Source: Oscillospiraceae bacterium
Lineage (GTDB): Bacteria; Bacillota; Clostridia; Oscillospirales; Oscillospiraceae
Length of the DNA stretch: 64,000 nt
Assembly (NCBI GenBank): GCA_015067615.1
Contig: SVMD01000005.1
Span: forward strand, 1-64,000
Direction: 5' to 3'
Part shown: positions 1 to 8,682 of the stretch, in pieces
Position numbering within the stretch: position 1 is the stretch's first letter
Layout of the letters: every line of letters starts with the position of its first letter
Notes under the pieces: generated by a model
Told to the model about the DNA's origin: nothing
The model's database searches: none
Seen by the model: the letters and a program-made list of their open reading frames with translations, nothing else
Program-made: the position numbers and the translations under genes

Positions 1-20
1 GCAGAAAAGGAGGGACAGCC

Positions 21-596
21 ATGTACAAACTCTGCAAGAATGACAAGTCCCAGCAGCGTCAGCGGGAGCTGGAACAGGGCCTTCTCCGGGCCATGCTCCA
101 TCGGCAGTATGAGGATATCTCCGTCAGTGACCTGTGCAGGGAGCTTCAGGTGCCCCGGAAGTCCTTCTACCGCTACTTTACCGGCAAGGACGGGTGCCTC
201 CATGCGCTGATTGACCATGCCATGATGGATATGGAGCTGCTGATCACCCGGGATGTGCCGGAATCCACGGAGGATCCCCTGGGCTATATGCGCTTCGTGT
301 TCGCCTACTGGAAGGGACAGAAGCAGCTGCTGGATGCGCTGCGGTACAGCAGCATCAGCGGCCTGCTGGTCCAGCGGGCCATGGAATACGCCAAGGAGAC
401 GGAGCTGTGGCCCATCTTCATGCGCACCCCCGCGGAGCAGCAGCGCAGGAACTTCACCATGCTCTTCACCGTCTGCGGCCTTATGACCATCATCACCCAG
501 TGGCACCAGGACGGGTTTGCGGAAAGCGTGGAGGAAATGGCGGAAATTGCCCTGCGGCTGGTCAGCGAGCCCCTGTATATCAATGTAAAACCCTGA
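21..596 (+). CDS. TetR/AcrR-family transcriptional regulator
   Basis: Predicted DNA-binding repressor of 191 residues, the usual TetR length. Residues about 31-65 form the helix-turn-helix, with the typical SVSDLCRELQVPRKSFYRYF pattern and the aromatic FYRYF end of the recognition helix, followed by K(D)G. The C-terminal two thirds is all-helical and has no recognisable ligand signature. The start is supported by AAAAGGAGGG at 5-14. A strong terminator follows, so it is not cotranscribed with the glycosidase downstream. Its target is unknown; the neighbouring glycosidase gene is one candidate by proximity only. Confidence 0.88.
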   Translation: MYKLCKNDKSQQRQRELEQGLLRAMLHRQYEDISVSDLCRELQVPRKSFYRYFTGKDGCLHALIDHAMMDMELLITRDVPESTEDPLGYMRFVFAYWKGQKQLLDALRYSSISGLLVQRAMEYAKETELWPIFMRTPAEQQRRNFTMLFTVCGLMTIITQWHQDGFAESVEEMAEIALRLVSEPLYINVKP

Positions 597-602
597 AAAA
601 TG

Positions 603-645
603 CTCCGGTTTTGTGCGATTGTGCAAAACCGGAGTTTTATTTTTG
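603..645 (+). terminator. Rho-independent terminator after tetR-like gene
   Basis: An 11-bp stem CTCCGGTTTTG / CAAAACCGGAG with a 10-nt loop is followed by TTTTATTTTT. It separates the regulator gene from the glycosidase gene. Confidence 0.85.
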
Positions 646-680
646 GAATCAGGGTGTCACAAATGTGGCATTCTGGTACT

Positions 681-709
681 TCCGAAAGAAACAGAAAATG
701 CGGTATAAT
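681..709 (+). promoter_or_regulatory. Putative promoter of the glycosidase gene
   Basis: A perfect TATAAT lies at 704-709, preceded by a GCGG context. The -35 region (TCCGAA at 681-686, 17-bp spacer) is poor, which would fit an activator-dependent or weak promoter. Confidence 0.45.
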
Positions 710-762
710 TGCCATGTATGAGTAAAAGACTCAAATTCCGATGAACAGGAGACTGATTCGAA

Positions 763-2289
763 ATGGCTGAATTTGTAAAGCTTCAGACTGCCGGTCTGGA
801 GAAGATCCGTGAGCAGAACCCCATGCTGACCTCCTACAACGTGGAAATGACCGAGGTCACCGGCGGCACTTTCTGGAAGGCCTACACCGACGCCCAGGTG
901 GACGGCACCGAGGAAGTTCCCGTTCCCGATTTCTCCAAGGGCATGGCTGCAATGCACCAGTGGTATGATCCCATCGACACCACCAATCCCCGCCTGATCA
1001 AGCTGGCCAAGGCTCTGGGCCCCAAGTGGATCCGGGTTTCCGGCACCTGGGCCACCCGTACCTACTACGATTTCGACGAGACCGGTCTGCCCGAGGGCTA
1101 TTTCAATCACCTGCACAAGGATCAGTGGATCAATCTGCTGAACTTCGTGAAGGCTGTGGACGGCAAGCTGAAGATCTCCGTTGCCAACTGCGACGGCCTC
1201 CATGCCCATGACGAGCCCTGGCATCCTGAGCAGGCAGAGAAGATCTTTGCCCTGTCCCGGGAGATGGGCGTTCCCATCGAGGCTGTGGAATTCGTCAACG
1301 AGCCCAATATGCTGAAGAATACCGGCTTCCCCAAGGACTACACCCCCGCTGACTTCCGCCGGGATCAGGATATCTTCCACAAGTGGGTCCGGGAGAACTA
1401 TCCCGAGTGCCTGATCGTCGGCCCCTCCGACACCGACCCCGGCGCCATGACCAGGGATGCCTGGGGCAATCCCCATCCCTGGATGGGCGAGGGTGCTGCC
1501 GATACCGCCGGTATCGCCGCCGCACTGGCTTACTGCTCCACCGCCGATCTGATGGACGGCTGCACCGAGAAGCTGGATGTGTTCAGCTACCACTACTATA
1601 ACGGCGTTTCCGAGCGTATGAAGGCCATGATGCCCTCCGCCTTTACCCCCGCCGAGGGCGCGCTGAGCGAGGAATATCTGGGCGCTGCTGCTCACACCGG
1701 CCGCTGCTTCCTGTCCTATCGTGATAAGTACTGCCCCGGCGGTGAGATGTGGGTCACCGAGTCCGGCGACGCCGGTGCCGGCGGCCACACCTGGGCCTCC
1801 ACCTATCTGGAGGTGCCCCGTCTGCTGAACGAGTTCGGCGATTTCTCCACCGTCACCCGGGGTGTCATCTTCCACAATACCCTGGCTTCCTCCGACTACG
1901 GCTGGCTGAAGCACGGCACCTTCGTGCCCCGTCCCAGCTACTTCGCCACCCTGCTGTGGAATCAGGTCATGGGCGACACCGTCTACGCCTCCGGCGAAGC
2001 CATCCGTCCCGGCGCCCACGTCTATGCCCACTCCCGCAAGGACGGCAAGGAAGGCTATGCCTACCTGGTGATCAACACCTCCTGGACCGATAAGACCGCC
2101 GTGGAGCTGCCCGGCGAAGCGGAAGCCTATATCCTCACCGGCAACGGCAAGATGCGCTCCCGCACCATGCTCTTAAACGGCAAGGAACTGGTTCTGGGTG
2201 AGAATGACGAGATCCCTGCCCTGGAGGGCGTGAAGGTATCCGGCACCGTGGAGCTGGAGCCCGGCGCCTGCGCATTCTTCCTGGTGTAA
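763..2289 (+). CDS. Clan GH-A glycoside hydrolase (GH39/GH79-like), cytosolic
   Basis: A 508-residue protein with a (beta/alpha)8 hydrolase pattern. The likely acid/base is in FVNEPN (Glu180) and the likely nucleophile is in WVTESGD (Glu333), the spacing expected of a retaining clan GH-A enzyme. The C-terminal about 90 residues look like a beta-sandwich domain, as in GH39 xylosidases and GH79 glucuronidases/heparanases. There is no signal peptide, so it would act on small glycosides imported into the cell. It is monocistronic, with a terminator on each side and no transporter beside it. The exact family and substrate cannot be fixed by eye. Confidence 0.72.
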   Translation: MAEFVKLQTAGLEKIREQNPMLTSYNVEMTEVTGGTFWKAYTDAQVDGTEEVPVPDFSKGMAAMHQWYDPIDTTNPRLIKLAKALGPKWIRVSGTWATRTYYDFDETGLPEGYFNHLHKDQWINLLNFVKAVDGKLKISVANCDGLHAHDEPWHPEQAEKIFALSREMGVPIEAVEFVNEPNMLKNTGFPKDYTPADFRRDQDIFHKWVRENYPECLIVGPSDTDPGAMTRDAWGNPHPWMGEGAADTAGIAAALAYCSTADLMDGCTEKLDVFSYHYYNGVSERMKAMMPSAFTPAEGALSEEYLGAAAHTGRCFLSYRDKYCPGGEMWVTESGDAGAGGHTWASTYLEVPRLLNEFGDFSTVTRGVIFHNTLASSDYGWLKHGTFVPRPSYFATLLWNQVMGDTVYASGEAIRPGAHVYAHSRKDGKEGYAYLVINTSWTDKTAVELPGEAEAYILTGNGKMRSRTMLLNGKELVLGENDEIPALEGVKVSGTVELEPGACAFFLV

Positions 2290-2302
2290 GATTCCAAACA
2301 GA

Positions 2303-2330
2303 AATCCCCTGCATATGCAGGGGATTTTTT
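2303..2330 (+). terminator. Terminator after the glycosidase gene
   Basis: A perfect palindrome AATCCCCTGCATATGCAGGGGATT followed by T residues, 14 bp after the stop codon. (The motif spans 2303-2326.). Confidence 0.85.
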
Positions 2331-2340
2331 CTGTGATTGG

Positions 2341-2531
2341 TAAGTTATCGTTTAGTGCATCAAAGCCTTCCCCTCTGGGGAAGGTGGCACGGCGAAGCCG
2401 TGACGGAAGAGGGCAGTACAATGTTCCAAAATCTACCGTATTTCGGCGCGTTTTTACCTCTCCCGCCCCCTATGGGGGCACCCTCCCCAAAGGGGAGGGC
2501 ATTGCGGTTTACGCCGCTAAACGATAATTTA
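2341..2531. repeat. MITE-like element, copy 1
   Basis: A 191-bp non-coding element. Its left end reads TAAGTTATCGTTTAGTGC and its right end is the complement of TAAATTATCGTTTAGCGG, so it has 18-bp near-perfect terminal inverted repeats. The interior carries nested palindromes (CCTTCCCC/GGGGAAGG, CACGGC/GCCGTG, and a CCCTCCCC/GGGGAGGG pair). It lies between two convergent genes, just outside both terminators. Copies with the same ends and different interiors lie at 5890-6065 and 12423-12624. Confidence 0.75.
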
Positions 2532-2540
2532 GCTTCCCAA

Positions 2541-2574
2541 AGAAAAAGCCGCCGGGTTCATTTGAACCCGGCGG
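2541..2574 (-). terminator. Terminator of the deacetylase-like gene
   Basis: On the minus strand, CCGCCGGGTTC / GAACCCGGCGG with a short loop is followed by CTTTTTCTTT, starting about 10 bp past the stop codon. Confidence 0.82.
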
Positions 2575-2585
2575 TGAATGTTTTC

Positions 2586-4469
2586 TTAGCTGCCGCGCTG
2601 GTCGTTCAGCACGTCCTTCACGGTGAAGTAGCTGGCAAAGTTCTGAGGGTAGGTGGTCATCTGCTGTCCGGTGACCATGATGCGGCTCTGGCGGACATAG
2701 TTCACATTGACCTGGGTGTAGGGGCTGTTGCCGGAGCTGATGAAGTAGCGGAAGCCCGCATCCTTCAGCACATTGTACTTGCCGTTGCCGCTGTCGTAGT
2801 TGACACCGATATCGCTGGCCTTGGCAAAAACCATAACCGGCACATCGCCCAGAACAGGCTTGACTTCCTTCTTCCAGTTATCCAGATCCACGTCGATCTT
2901 GGTGGCAGAAATGGAGCCGTAGCCGATGTTGGAGTAGGTGTAGGATGCAATGGTGTAGCCGCGGTCCCGGAGGGCCTGGGCAATGGCCTTGGCGCCTTCC
3001 ACCTGCTCGTTGTAGTAATCCTCACCCTTCTTTTCCTTTACGGAGTGCATGGTGCGGTAGCCGAAGACGCCGTCCTCACCGGAGACAGCCAGGGTGGCTC
3101 TTGCGCCCCGGTAGCAGAAGTCGGGATGGGCATCAATGAAATCTTCCAGAATGGGCACGAAGTCATAGGCACCGTAGAGAACATTGCCGTCAGCGTCCAC
3201 ATACTCGTTGACAATCTTGCCGTCCTTGACAATCAGCTTGCTTGCGAAGCCGTCGCCGCCCTTGTCAGCTTCCATATCGCCGTCAGAGTCGATGGTGAAC
3301 AGCTCGTAGTTCACCAGAGTCTCGGTGAGCATAATGGGCTTCTTGCCCTCGGGCAGGTAGATGGGCTGGGTGGAGTAAGTGACCTTGCCGTCCTCGCCCA
3401 CAGTCTCCACAATGAAGCTGTTGAAGTCCACCAGAACATAACCGTTGGCATAGAGCTGATCCAGGATCTTGGAGAACTCGTCGATGGTGACGTAATTGGT
3501 GTTGTAGGATTTTCCCCAGTCCTTGTCGGAGAAGGCCCGGGCGGGATCCGCGATCAGACAGTGGAAGGACAGGTTGGGGATGGTGTTGGGATCATCGATG
3601 GGCTTGACCTTAGCCTTTGCCTGGGTGTAGGCATTGTAGGCATCCAGCATGCCGGGGTACTGGGACTTATCCTCGGAGAAGGAATCCAGCAGGGTCAGCG
3701 CGGCATCGTAGTCGTAGCCCTTGGCCAGAACGTCAGCCCGGGCAATCAAATCGGCGGCCTCCTGTGCCAGTGCGGAGGATGCCTGCTGCTGGGACTCCTT
3801 AAGTGCCTCCTGCTGCTCCTTGTTGGTCTTGATGGCCCGACCGATGGCGGAGCCGATGAAGGTGATCAGCAGGATCAGGGTCAGACCCAGAATGACGGGG
3901 GGCAGGTAGACTTCCTTGATGATCCGCTCCCGGCTCATCTTTTTGCGGCGGCGGACAGGTGCTTCCCGCTTGGGCTCTTCCACAGGCATATCCACCACGG
4001 GAACTTCCCCCTGCTGAGCGGGGACTTCCTCCTCCTCAGGGGGGAATACCTCCTCGAAGGTCTTGATGAATTCCTCATCCAGTTCCGGCTCCACATCGAA
4101 AGCAGGAACAGGCTTTACTTCATACTCTTTCACGTCATCATCCTCGTAGGCAACAGGCTCTGCGACCAATTCCTCGGGAATATCCTCTGCAATTTCTTCA
4201 TCGGCTTCCTCAACAGGAACAGCGTCGAAAAGCTCCTCAGAAGCAGGCTCGGCAGCTTCTTCCAGGGCGGCAGGTTCGATTCCCAGCATGGACAGGAACT
4301 CATCACTGAGCAGATCGTCCAGGTCATCATTGATTTCGGTGTTATTATCTTCGGGCAGATCGCCCAGAACATCAAATTCTTCTTCGGCAGTGCCGGTCTC
4401 TTCGTCCAGAATCTCGTCGGGATCGAAGTCATATTTTTCATCGCGATCGAATTCTCCGCGTTTAGCCAT
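2586..4469 (-). CDS. Membrane-anchored degenerate polysaccharide deacetylase-like protein
   Basis: A 627-residue protein. Residues 1-165 are a strongly acidic, low-complexity cytosolic region. A basic RRRKKMSRER stretch precedes a single transmembrane helix at about 186-212. A short helical segment and a NodB-like (polysaccharide deacetylase superfamily) extracytoplasmic domain follow. In related clostridial proteins, as I recall them, the first motif is DDVNYY; here the aligned stretch near residue 380 reads LTETLVNYE, without the Asp pair. So catalysis is doubtful and a binding or wall-associated role is possible. It is monocistronic, with its own promoter and terminator. Confidence 0.65.
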   Translation of the reverse strand: MAKRGEFDRDEKYDFDPDEILDEETGTAEEEFDVLGDLPEDNNTEINDDLDDLLSDEFLSMLGIEPAALEEAAEPASEELFDAVPVEEADEEIAEDIPEELVAEPVAYEDDDVKEYEVKPVPAFDVEPELDEEFIKTFEEVFPPEEEEVPAQQGEVPVVDMPVEEPKREAPVRRRKKMSRERIIKEVYLPPVILGLTLILLITFIGSAIGRAIKTNKEQQEALKESQQQASSALAQEAADLIARADVLAKGYDYDAALTLLDSFSEDKSQYPGMLDAYNAYTQAKAKVKPIDDPNTIPNLSFHCLIADPARAFSDKDWGKSYNTNYVTIDEFSKILDQLYANGYVLVDFNSFIVETVGEDGKVTYSTQPIYLPEGKKPIMLTETLVNYELFTIDSDGDMEADKGGDGFASKLIVKDGKIVNEYVDADGNVLYGAYDFVPILEDFIDAHPDFCYRGARATLAVSGEDGVFGYRTMHSVKEKKGEDYYNEQVEGAKAIAQALRDRGYTIASYTYSNIGYGSISATKIDVDLDNWKKEVKPVLGDVPVMVFAKASDIGVNYDSGNGKYNVLKDAGFRYFISSGNSPYTQVNVNYVRQSRIMVTGQQMTTYPQNFASYFTVKDVLNDQRGS

Positions 4470-4503
4470 AGCATATCCCTGCTTTCATGGTATAGTCGAT
4501 ATT

Positions 4504-4532
4504 ATTCTACCATCGGCAAGCGGAAATTGCAA
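4504..4532 (-). promoter_or_regulatory. Promoter of the deacetylase-like gene
   Basis: On the minus strand, TTGCAA, a 17-bp spacer and TAGAAT lie about 35 bp before the start codon of the gene at 2586-4469. Confidence 0.6.
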
Positions 4533-4594
4533 GGGCAATCTGGACAAAATACCACAAAAAGCGCCCCAGCCCCCCGATTGGATATGGCTGGTTC

Positions 4595-4623
4595 TTGCAT
4601 TCGGATTGGGTCTGTGGTAGGAT
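4595..4623 (+). promoter_or_regulatory. Promoter of the luxS-mtnN operon
   Basis: TTGCAT, 17-bp spacer, TAGGAT, 27 bp before the luxS start codon; an AGGAGG ribosome site follows at 4641-4646. It is back-to-back with the promoter of the divergent deacetylase-like gene. Confidence 0.6.
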
Positions 4624-4650
4624 AGCATTATTACAAACACAGGAGGATTT

Positions 4651-5127
4651 ATGGAAAAGATTACCAGCTTTACCATCGACCATATCAAGCTCCAGCCGGG
4701 CCTCTACGTTTCCCGGAAGGACAAGGTGGGCAGCGAGACCATTACCACCTTCGATCTGCGGCTGACCAAGCCCAACGGCGAGCCGGTTATGAATACTGCC
4801 GAGATGCACACCATGGAGCATCTGGCTGCCACCTATCTGCGAAACGAGCCCAGCTGGAAGGAAAGGGTCATCTATTTCGGACCCATGGGCTGCCGGACGG
4901 GCTTCTATCTGCTGCTGGCAGGTGACCTGGAATCCCGGGATGTGCTGGACCTGGTGACGGACTGCTTCCGCTTCATCCGGGACTTCCGGGGCGAGGTGCC
5001 CGGAGCCTCTGCCAAGGACTGCGGCAACTACCTGGACATGAACCTGCCCATGGCCAATTACTGGGGCGCGAAGTACACCGCCCTGCTGGAAACCATCACC
5101 CCGGATCGGCTGGTGTACCCGGAATAA
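4651..5127 (+). CDS. luxS: S-ribosylhomocysteine lyase (LuxS)
   Basis: Converts S-ribosylhomocysteine to homocysteine and DPD, the precursor of autoinducer-2. The 158-residue length is typical. The metal-binding HxxEH is HTMEH at residues 53-57, the third metal ligand is Cys124 in AKDCGNY, and the catalytic cysteine is Cys81 in MGCRTGF. All key residues are present. The start follows an AGGAGG site. It lies 10 bp before mtnN, which makes its substrate, so the two form a complete S-adenosylhomocysteine recycling operon. Confidence 0.97.
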   Translation: MEKITSFTIDHIKLQPGLYVSRKDKVGSETITTFDLRLTKPNGEPVMNTAEMHTMEHLAATYLRNEPSWKERVIYFGPMGCRTGFYLLLAGDLESRDVLDLVTDCFRFIRDFRGEVPGASAKDCGNYLDMNLPMANYWGAKYTALLETITPDRLVYPE

Positions 5128-5137
5128 GGAGAGTATC

Positions 5138-5836
5138 ATGAAAAAATTAGGTATTATCGGTGCAATGAGCGTGGAAGTGGCGCTTCTGAAGGAAAATATG
5201 GAAGCTATGCAGGTTTCCACCCATGCGGGTATGGAATTCTGCGAGGGTAAGCTCCGGGGGCTGGATGCTGTGGTGGTCCAGTGCGGCGTGGGTAAGGTCA
5301 ACGCCGCCATGTGCGCCCAGATCCTGTGCAGTGTCTTTGGGGTCACCCATCTGGTGAACACCGGCATCGCCGGTTCCCTGAACGCCGAGCTGGATATCGG
5401 CGACCTGGTGGTAAGCCGGGACGCCATGTACCACGATTTTGACTGCGTCCACTTCGGCTATGAGATGGGCAAGGTGCCCGGCATGGACGTGGTGGCTTTC
5501 CCTGCGGATAAAGCCATGATGGACCTGGCCTTCGCCGCCGCCGAGACCGTGAACCCCGGCCACACCAGGGTGGGCAGAGTTGCCAGCGGCGACCTGTTCG
5601 TGGCCCGGAAGGAGGCCAAGGAGGCCATCATCGCCAAGACCCAGGCCTACTGCACCGAGATGGAAGGCGCGGCCATCGCCCAGACTGCCTACCGCAACCG
5701 GGTGCCCTTCGTGATCCTCCGGGCCATCTCCGACAAGGCAGATAATTCCGCTGAGATGGACTACCCCACCTTTGAGGCCATCGCCGCCCGGCGCTGCGCC
5801 AATGTTGCCATGAATCTGGCAAAGGAACTGGCATAA
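5138..5836 (+). CDS. mtnN: 5'-methylthioadenosine/S-adenosylhomocysteine nucleosidase
   Basis: Cleaves adenine from S-adenosylhomocysteine and methylthioadenosine in the cytosol, supplying S-ribosylhomocysteine to LuxS. The 232-residue length matches MtnN/Pfs. Visible signatures are IIGAMSVEV near the N terminus, GVGKVNAA, the phosphorylase-type NTGIAGSL, the MEGAA loop with the substrate-binding Glu, and the catalytic Asp in RAISDKAD. It sits directly behind luxS with an AAGGAGAG ribosome site and is followed by a terminator. Confidence 0.97.
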   Translation: MKKLGIIGAMSVEVALLKENMEAMQVSTHAGMEFCEGKLRGLDAVVVQCGVGKVNAAMCAQILCSVFGVTHLVNTGIAGSLNAELDIGDLVVSRDAMYHDFDCVHFGYEMGKVPGMDVVAFPADKAMMDLAFAAAETVNPGHTRVGRVASGDLFVARKEAKEAIIAKTQAYCTEMEGAAIAQTAYRNRVPFVILRAISDKADNSAEMDYPTFEAIAARRCANVAMNLAKELA

Positions 5837-5842
5837 ACACCG

Positions 5843-5876
5843 ACACCCCGGAACCCAATGCGGCTCCGGGGTGTTC
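5843..5876 (+). terminator. Terminator of luxS-mtnN
   Basis: A 10-bp stem ACACCCCGGA / TCCGGGGTGT with a 12-nt loop and a short T-rich tail, 7 bp after the mtnN stop. Confidence 0.75.
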
Positions 5877-5889
5877 TCACGTTAGTACT

Positions 5890-6065
5890 TAAATCATCGT
5901 TTGGCTTCCCTAAGGCTCCCCTTGAGGGGAGCTGGCACGGCGTAGCCGTGACTGAGGGGTGAAAGGTTGGAGTTAGCAAGGATTTTTGAATTTCACCCCT
6001 CCGGCCCTACGGGCCACCTCCCCTCAAGGGGAGGCAAGGCGGTTGCGCCGTTAAGCGATAATTTA
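5890..6065. repeat. MITE-like element, copy 2
   Basis: A 176-bp element with left end TAAATCATCGTTTGGC and right end complementary to TAAATTATCGCTTAACGG. The interior differs from copy 1: GGCTCCCC/GGGGAGC, CACGGC/GCCGTG, and an inverted GGTGGCCCGTAGGGCC-type half near the right end. It again lies between convergent genes, outside their terminators. Confidence 0.72.
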
Positions 6066-6090
6066 TTATCCACCTGTGAAACAGAAGGGA

Positions 6091-6122
6091 AATCCCCGGA
6101 ACCGCTTGCGGTTCCGGGGATT
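6091..6122 (-). terminator. Terminator of the TraB/GumN lipoprotein gene
   Basis: A stem AATCCCCGGAACCGC / GCGGTTCCGGGGATT lies immediately past the stop codon on the minus strand. The T tract is weak. Confidence 0.75.
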
Positions 6123-6130
6123 GTTTGTGT

Positions 6131-8527
6131 TTAACCAGCGTAGCTGACAAGCTCCACGGTGTAGCCTGCGTCCCGGAGGGTATCCACCAGGCCGTTGACA
6201 TTGTTTAGCAGGTGGGCAAGGCCCACGGCGTAGAACACTACATCGCCGCTTTCCAGGTACTCGATGGCCTTTTGCAGCATGCCGTCGTTGCGGTCATAGC
6301 TCATGGCCTTGTTGTATTCCTCGATTAGGTGCTTTTCTGCCTCATATTCGGCAATTTCTTCCTCGGTCCAGTCGGTCATATCCACCTCGTCGGACAGTTC
6401 CTCCCGGAGGGCAGCCTCGTCACCGGCACACCACAGTTCGTACAGCTCCCACACGCCTTCCCAGGATTCCCGGGCGGTGGTTTCCATGGATTCCTCCAGC
6501 ATCAGCAGCTGCAGGTCGTTGGAGAAGCCGGTGAGCATCTCAATCTGGAACATGTTGGATTCGACCTCACGAATCTCCTTGTCCAGCTCCTCCGCCCAGT
6601 CATGGAGCCGCTCCTCCACACCCTGATCGCCGTGGAGCTGATAGCCCTGACGCAGATAGAACTGGTCGATGGCATTGCTCCACAGGTAGGGCTTGGCGTA
6701 GGGCATGTTCATATTGTAGCTACCCACGGCCTTCATAAGCTGAACGGCCTGGGCATAGCTTTCCTCGTCCATCAGGCTCTCCAGGGTGGTGCCGTCGGAG
6801 TAGAAGTAGTAGTTGGAAACCTCCTCGGAGAGCTCGTCGTCCTCCTCCACCAGCTCGTCGAAGGCTTCGGTGTCACATTCCAGGGCCAGTGCGTCGGAGG
6901 CGGCGAAGGCGTTGTAGATTTCCTGGGGCAGGTAGCCGGTGCGCTCGTCACCCACATGGATGGTGCCCAGCAGCCACATTTCCTGGCCGTTTTCGCCGGT
7001 CACATGATAGAACAGGGGAGTGGGCTTGGATTCAGGCTCTTCTTCCTGGGGCATTCTATCGGTGATTTCCTGATAGGCACCCTTGGCGGGACCTTCAAAG
7101 GACTGGTCGAACTGGAAAGTCAGGACATAATCGCCGCCCTCAATGGTGTGAACACCCTCGTAGTAATAACCGGCGGCTACGGGCAGGCCGGAATACTTAT
7201 CCACAGACAGGTAACCGTTGAGATCGGTATTTTCGTATTTGGTTGCCAGGTTATTCAGGAAGCCGGGATCGTTCCACAGCATCTGGCAGATGCTGTCCTG
7301 GATGGTGTTGCCGAAGTCCTCATTCAGCGCGTATTCCAGCAGCAGAACACTGCCCATGTCGCGCATGGTCACATCCTGCCAATAATCCACATCTATCATG
7401 CCGGTCATCATCAGCCCGGCGATACTGCTGCGGACATCCTCCCAGGAAACACCGCTCTGGGAAAGGGGAGGACCGTCATCGGTGGTAGTGGTCAGTTTTC
7501 CGTTGCGGTAGACCTGCTCCTGCTCCAGCTCCTGACTCTCACCGGAAGAGTAGTCCATGAAGAAAATGCTGACCTCTATTTTGGCCAGGGTATCTTCTTT
7601 GCGGCCGTGCTGATTAATGATATTGGATTGGTTGCGCATGACGCCTGCGGCCTGGCACATCAGGCTCTCCAGACTGGAAACGGTCGCGCTGTCTGCCTGG
7701 AACAGCATGATGGGTACAGTTACGCTCATGCGAAGGGCGTCCACGTAGGAAATGGGTGCGTAGTCGTCAGGGTTTTCGGGAATGGAGACTGTTTTTGGGG
7801 CATCCAGGGGCTTGGATACGATCTCCTCCCGGATCTGGGAATTGCCGTAGGTATAGATGACGGTGTAGGCCATCTCAAGGATAACACCCTCGGGGCTGAC
7901 CAGCGCGGTGCCGGAGGCCTCCACCAGCTCTGCCTCGGCGGGAACTGCCCAGCTTTCGGCTGCGGAGGGCTCGGCGAAGGTGAGAAGGGTACCGTCGGCG
8001 GTGGTCTCGGAGGTTACCGCGCCGTAAAGGTCGGCGTTCAGCAGCACCACAGGGACATAGCGGGTCCCGATGGCTTCGGCGTCCACGCTGCCCTGGTAGC
8101 GGTAGGTATCTTCCAGCTCCGCATAGACATTGCCCTGATACCAAACTTCCTTGTAGGCGATGGCGGAATCCTCATCGTTCTCTTCCTGGGTGTGGACACT
8201 GAAATCCAGGGTTTCGTCCAGGACGATGACGGCCTCATCGGTGCCCATATCCTTGTAGGTCAGGGCCTGGGCGGACTGCTCGGAGAATTCATCACCGTCC
8301 ACGGTGATATAGGTGGTGCGCAGCAGCTCCAGCGTCACATGGCTGAGGCTTTCCAGAACTGCCCGGGCCTGGGCGTAGACCTCCGCAGCCGGGGGCTCTG
8401 TGGGGACAGTGGTGGGAGGCTCCGTGGGCGGAGCGGTGGTTTCAGCCGGACTTCCGCCGCAGGCTGCAAGAGACAGCAGCAGGGCAGCGCTGAGGACCAG
8501 CGCAATCAGTCGGTTCCATTTTCTCAT
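6131..8527 (-). CDS. Lipoprotein with C-terminal TraB/GumN domain
   Basis: A 798-residue exported lipoprotein. The signal peptide ends in a lipobox with Cys23 (SLAAC), followed by a Pro/Thr-rich linker. Residues about 50-470 resemble the repeated beta-rich half of clostridial lipoproteins of unknown function. From about residue 500 there is a TraB/GumN (COG3735) domain: LLGTIHVGD near 519 and the terminal GLAHLLNNVNG. That fold is related to TIKI metalloproteases; the GxxH pairs fit metal ligands. Function is unknown; a surface protease-like role is inference. The gene is monocistronic, with a promoter at 8557-8585 and a GGAGGG site. Confidence 0.8.
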   Translation of the reverse strand: MRKWNRLIALVLSAALLLSLAACGGSPAETTAPPTEPPTTVPTEPPAAEVYAQARAVLESLSHVTLELLRTTYITVDGDEFSEQSAQALTYKDMGTDEAVIVLDETLDFSVHTQEENDEDSAIAYKEVWYQGNVYAELEDTYRYQGSVDAEAIGTRYVPVVLLNADLYGAVTSETTADGTLLTFAEPSAAESWAVPAEAELVEASGTALVSPEGVILEMAYTVIYTYGNSQIREEIVSKPLDAPKTVSIPENPDDYAPISYVDALRMSVTVPIMLFQADSATVSSLESLMCQAAGVMRNQSNIINQHGRKEDTLAKIEVSIFFMDYSSGESQELEQEQVYRNGKLTTTTDDGPPLSQSGVSWEDVRSSIAGLMMTGMIDVDYWQDVTMRDMGSVLLLEYALNEDFGNTIQDSICQMLWNDPGFLNNLATKYENTDLNGYLSVDKYSGLPVAAGYYYEGVHTIEGGDYVLTFQFDQSFEGPAKGAYQEITDRMPQEEEPESKPTPLFYHVTGENGQEMWLLGTIHVGDERTGYLPQEIYNAFAASDALALECDTEAFDELVEEDDELSEEVSNYYFYSDGTTLESLMDEESYAQAVQLMKAVGSYNMNMPYAKPYLWSNAIDQFYLRQGYQLHGDQGVEERLHDWAEELDKEIREVESNMFQIEMLTGFSNDLQLLMLEESMETTARESWEGVWELYELWCAGDEAALREELSDEVDMTDWTEEEIAEYEAEKHLIEEYNKAMSYDRNDGMLQKAIEYLESGDVVFYAVGLAHLLNNVNGLVDTLRDAGYTVELVSYAG

Positions 8528-8556
8528 ATTTCTTCCCTCCTTTTCAGGTTGATTTC

Positions 8557-8585
8557 AATATATCAGACCATGGGGTGAAAGTCAA
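8557..8585 (-). promoter_or_regulatory. Promoter of the TraB/GumN lipoprotein gene
   Basis: On the minus strand, TTGACT, 17-bp spacer, TATATT, 30 bp before the start codon. Confidence 0.65.
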
Positions 8586-8682
8586 CGAAAGGGAAGCGGC
8601 AACAGCCCCGGAAACTGTGAACAATATATAAATATTGCATAATTTCAGGAAAACTGCCCATGCTGTTTCGGGAGGGATTTTC

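Noticed and set aside
649..2031. Long open frame on the minus strand over the glycosidase gene
   Set aside because: It is a codon-bias shadow of the GC-rich + strand gene: Gly/His/Val-rich, no domain, no ribosome site.
2337..4625. Large + strand open frame opposite the deacetylase-like gene
   Set aside because: It begins inside the MITE-like element and runs antisense to a gene with good promoter, ribosome site, membrane helix and terminator.
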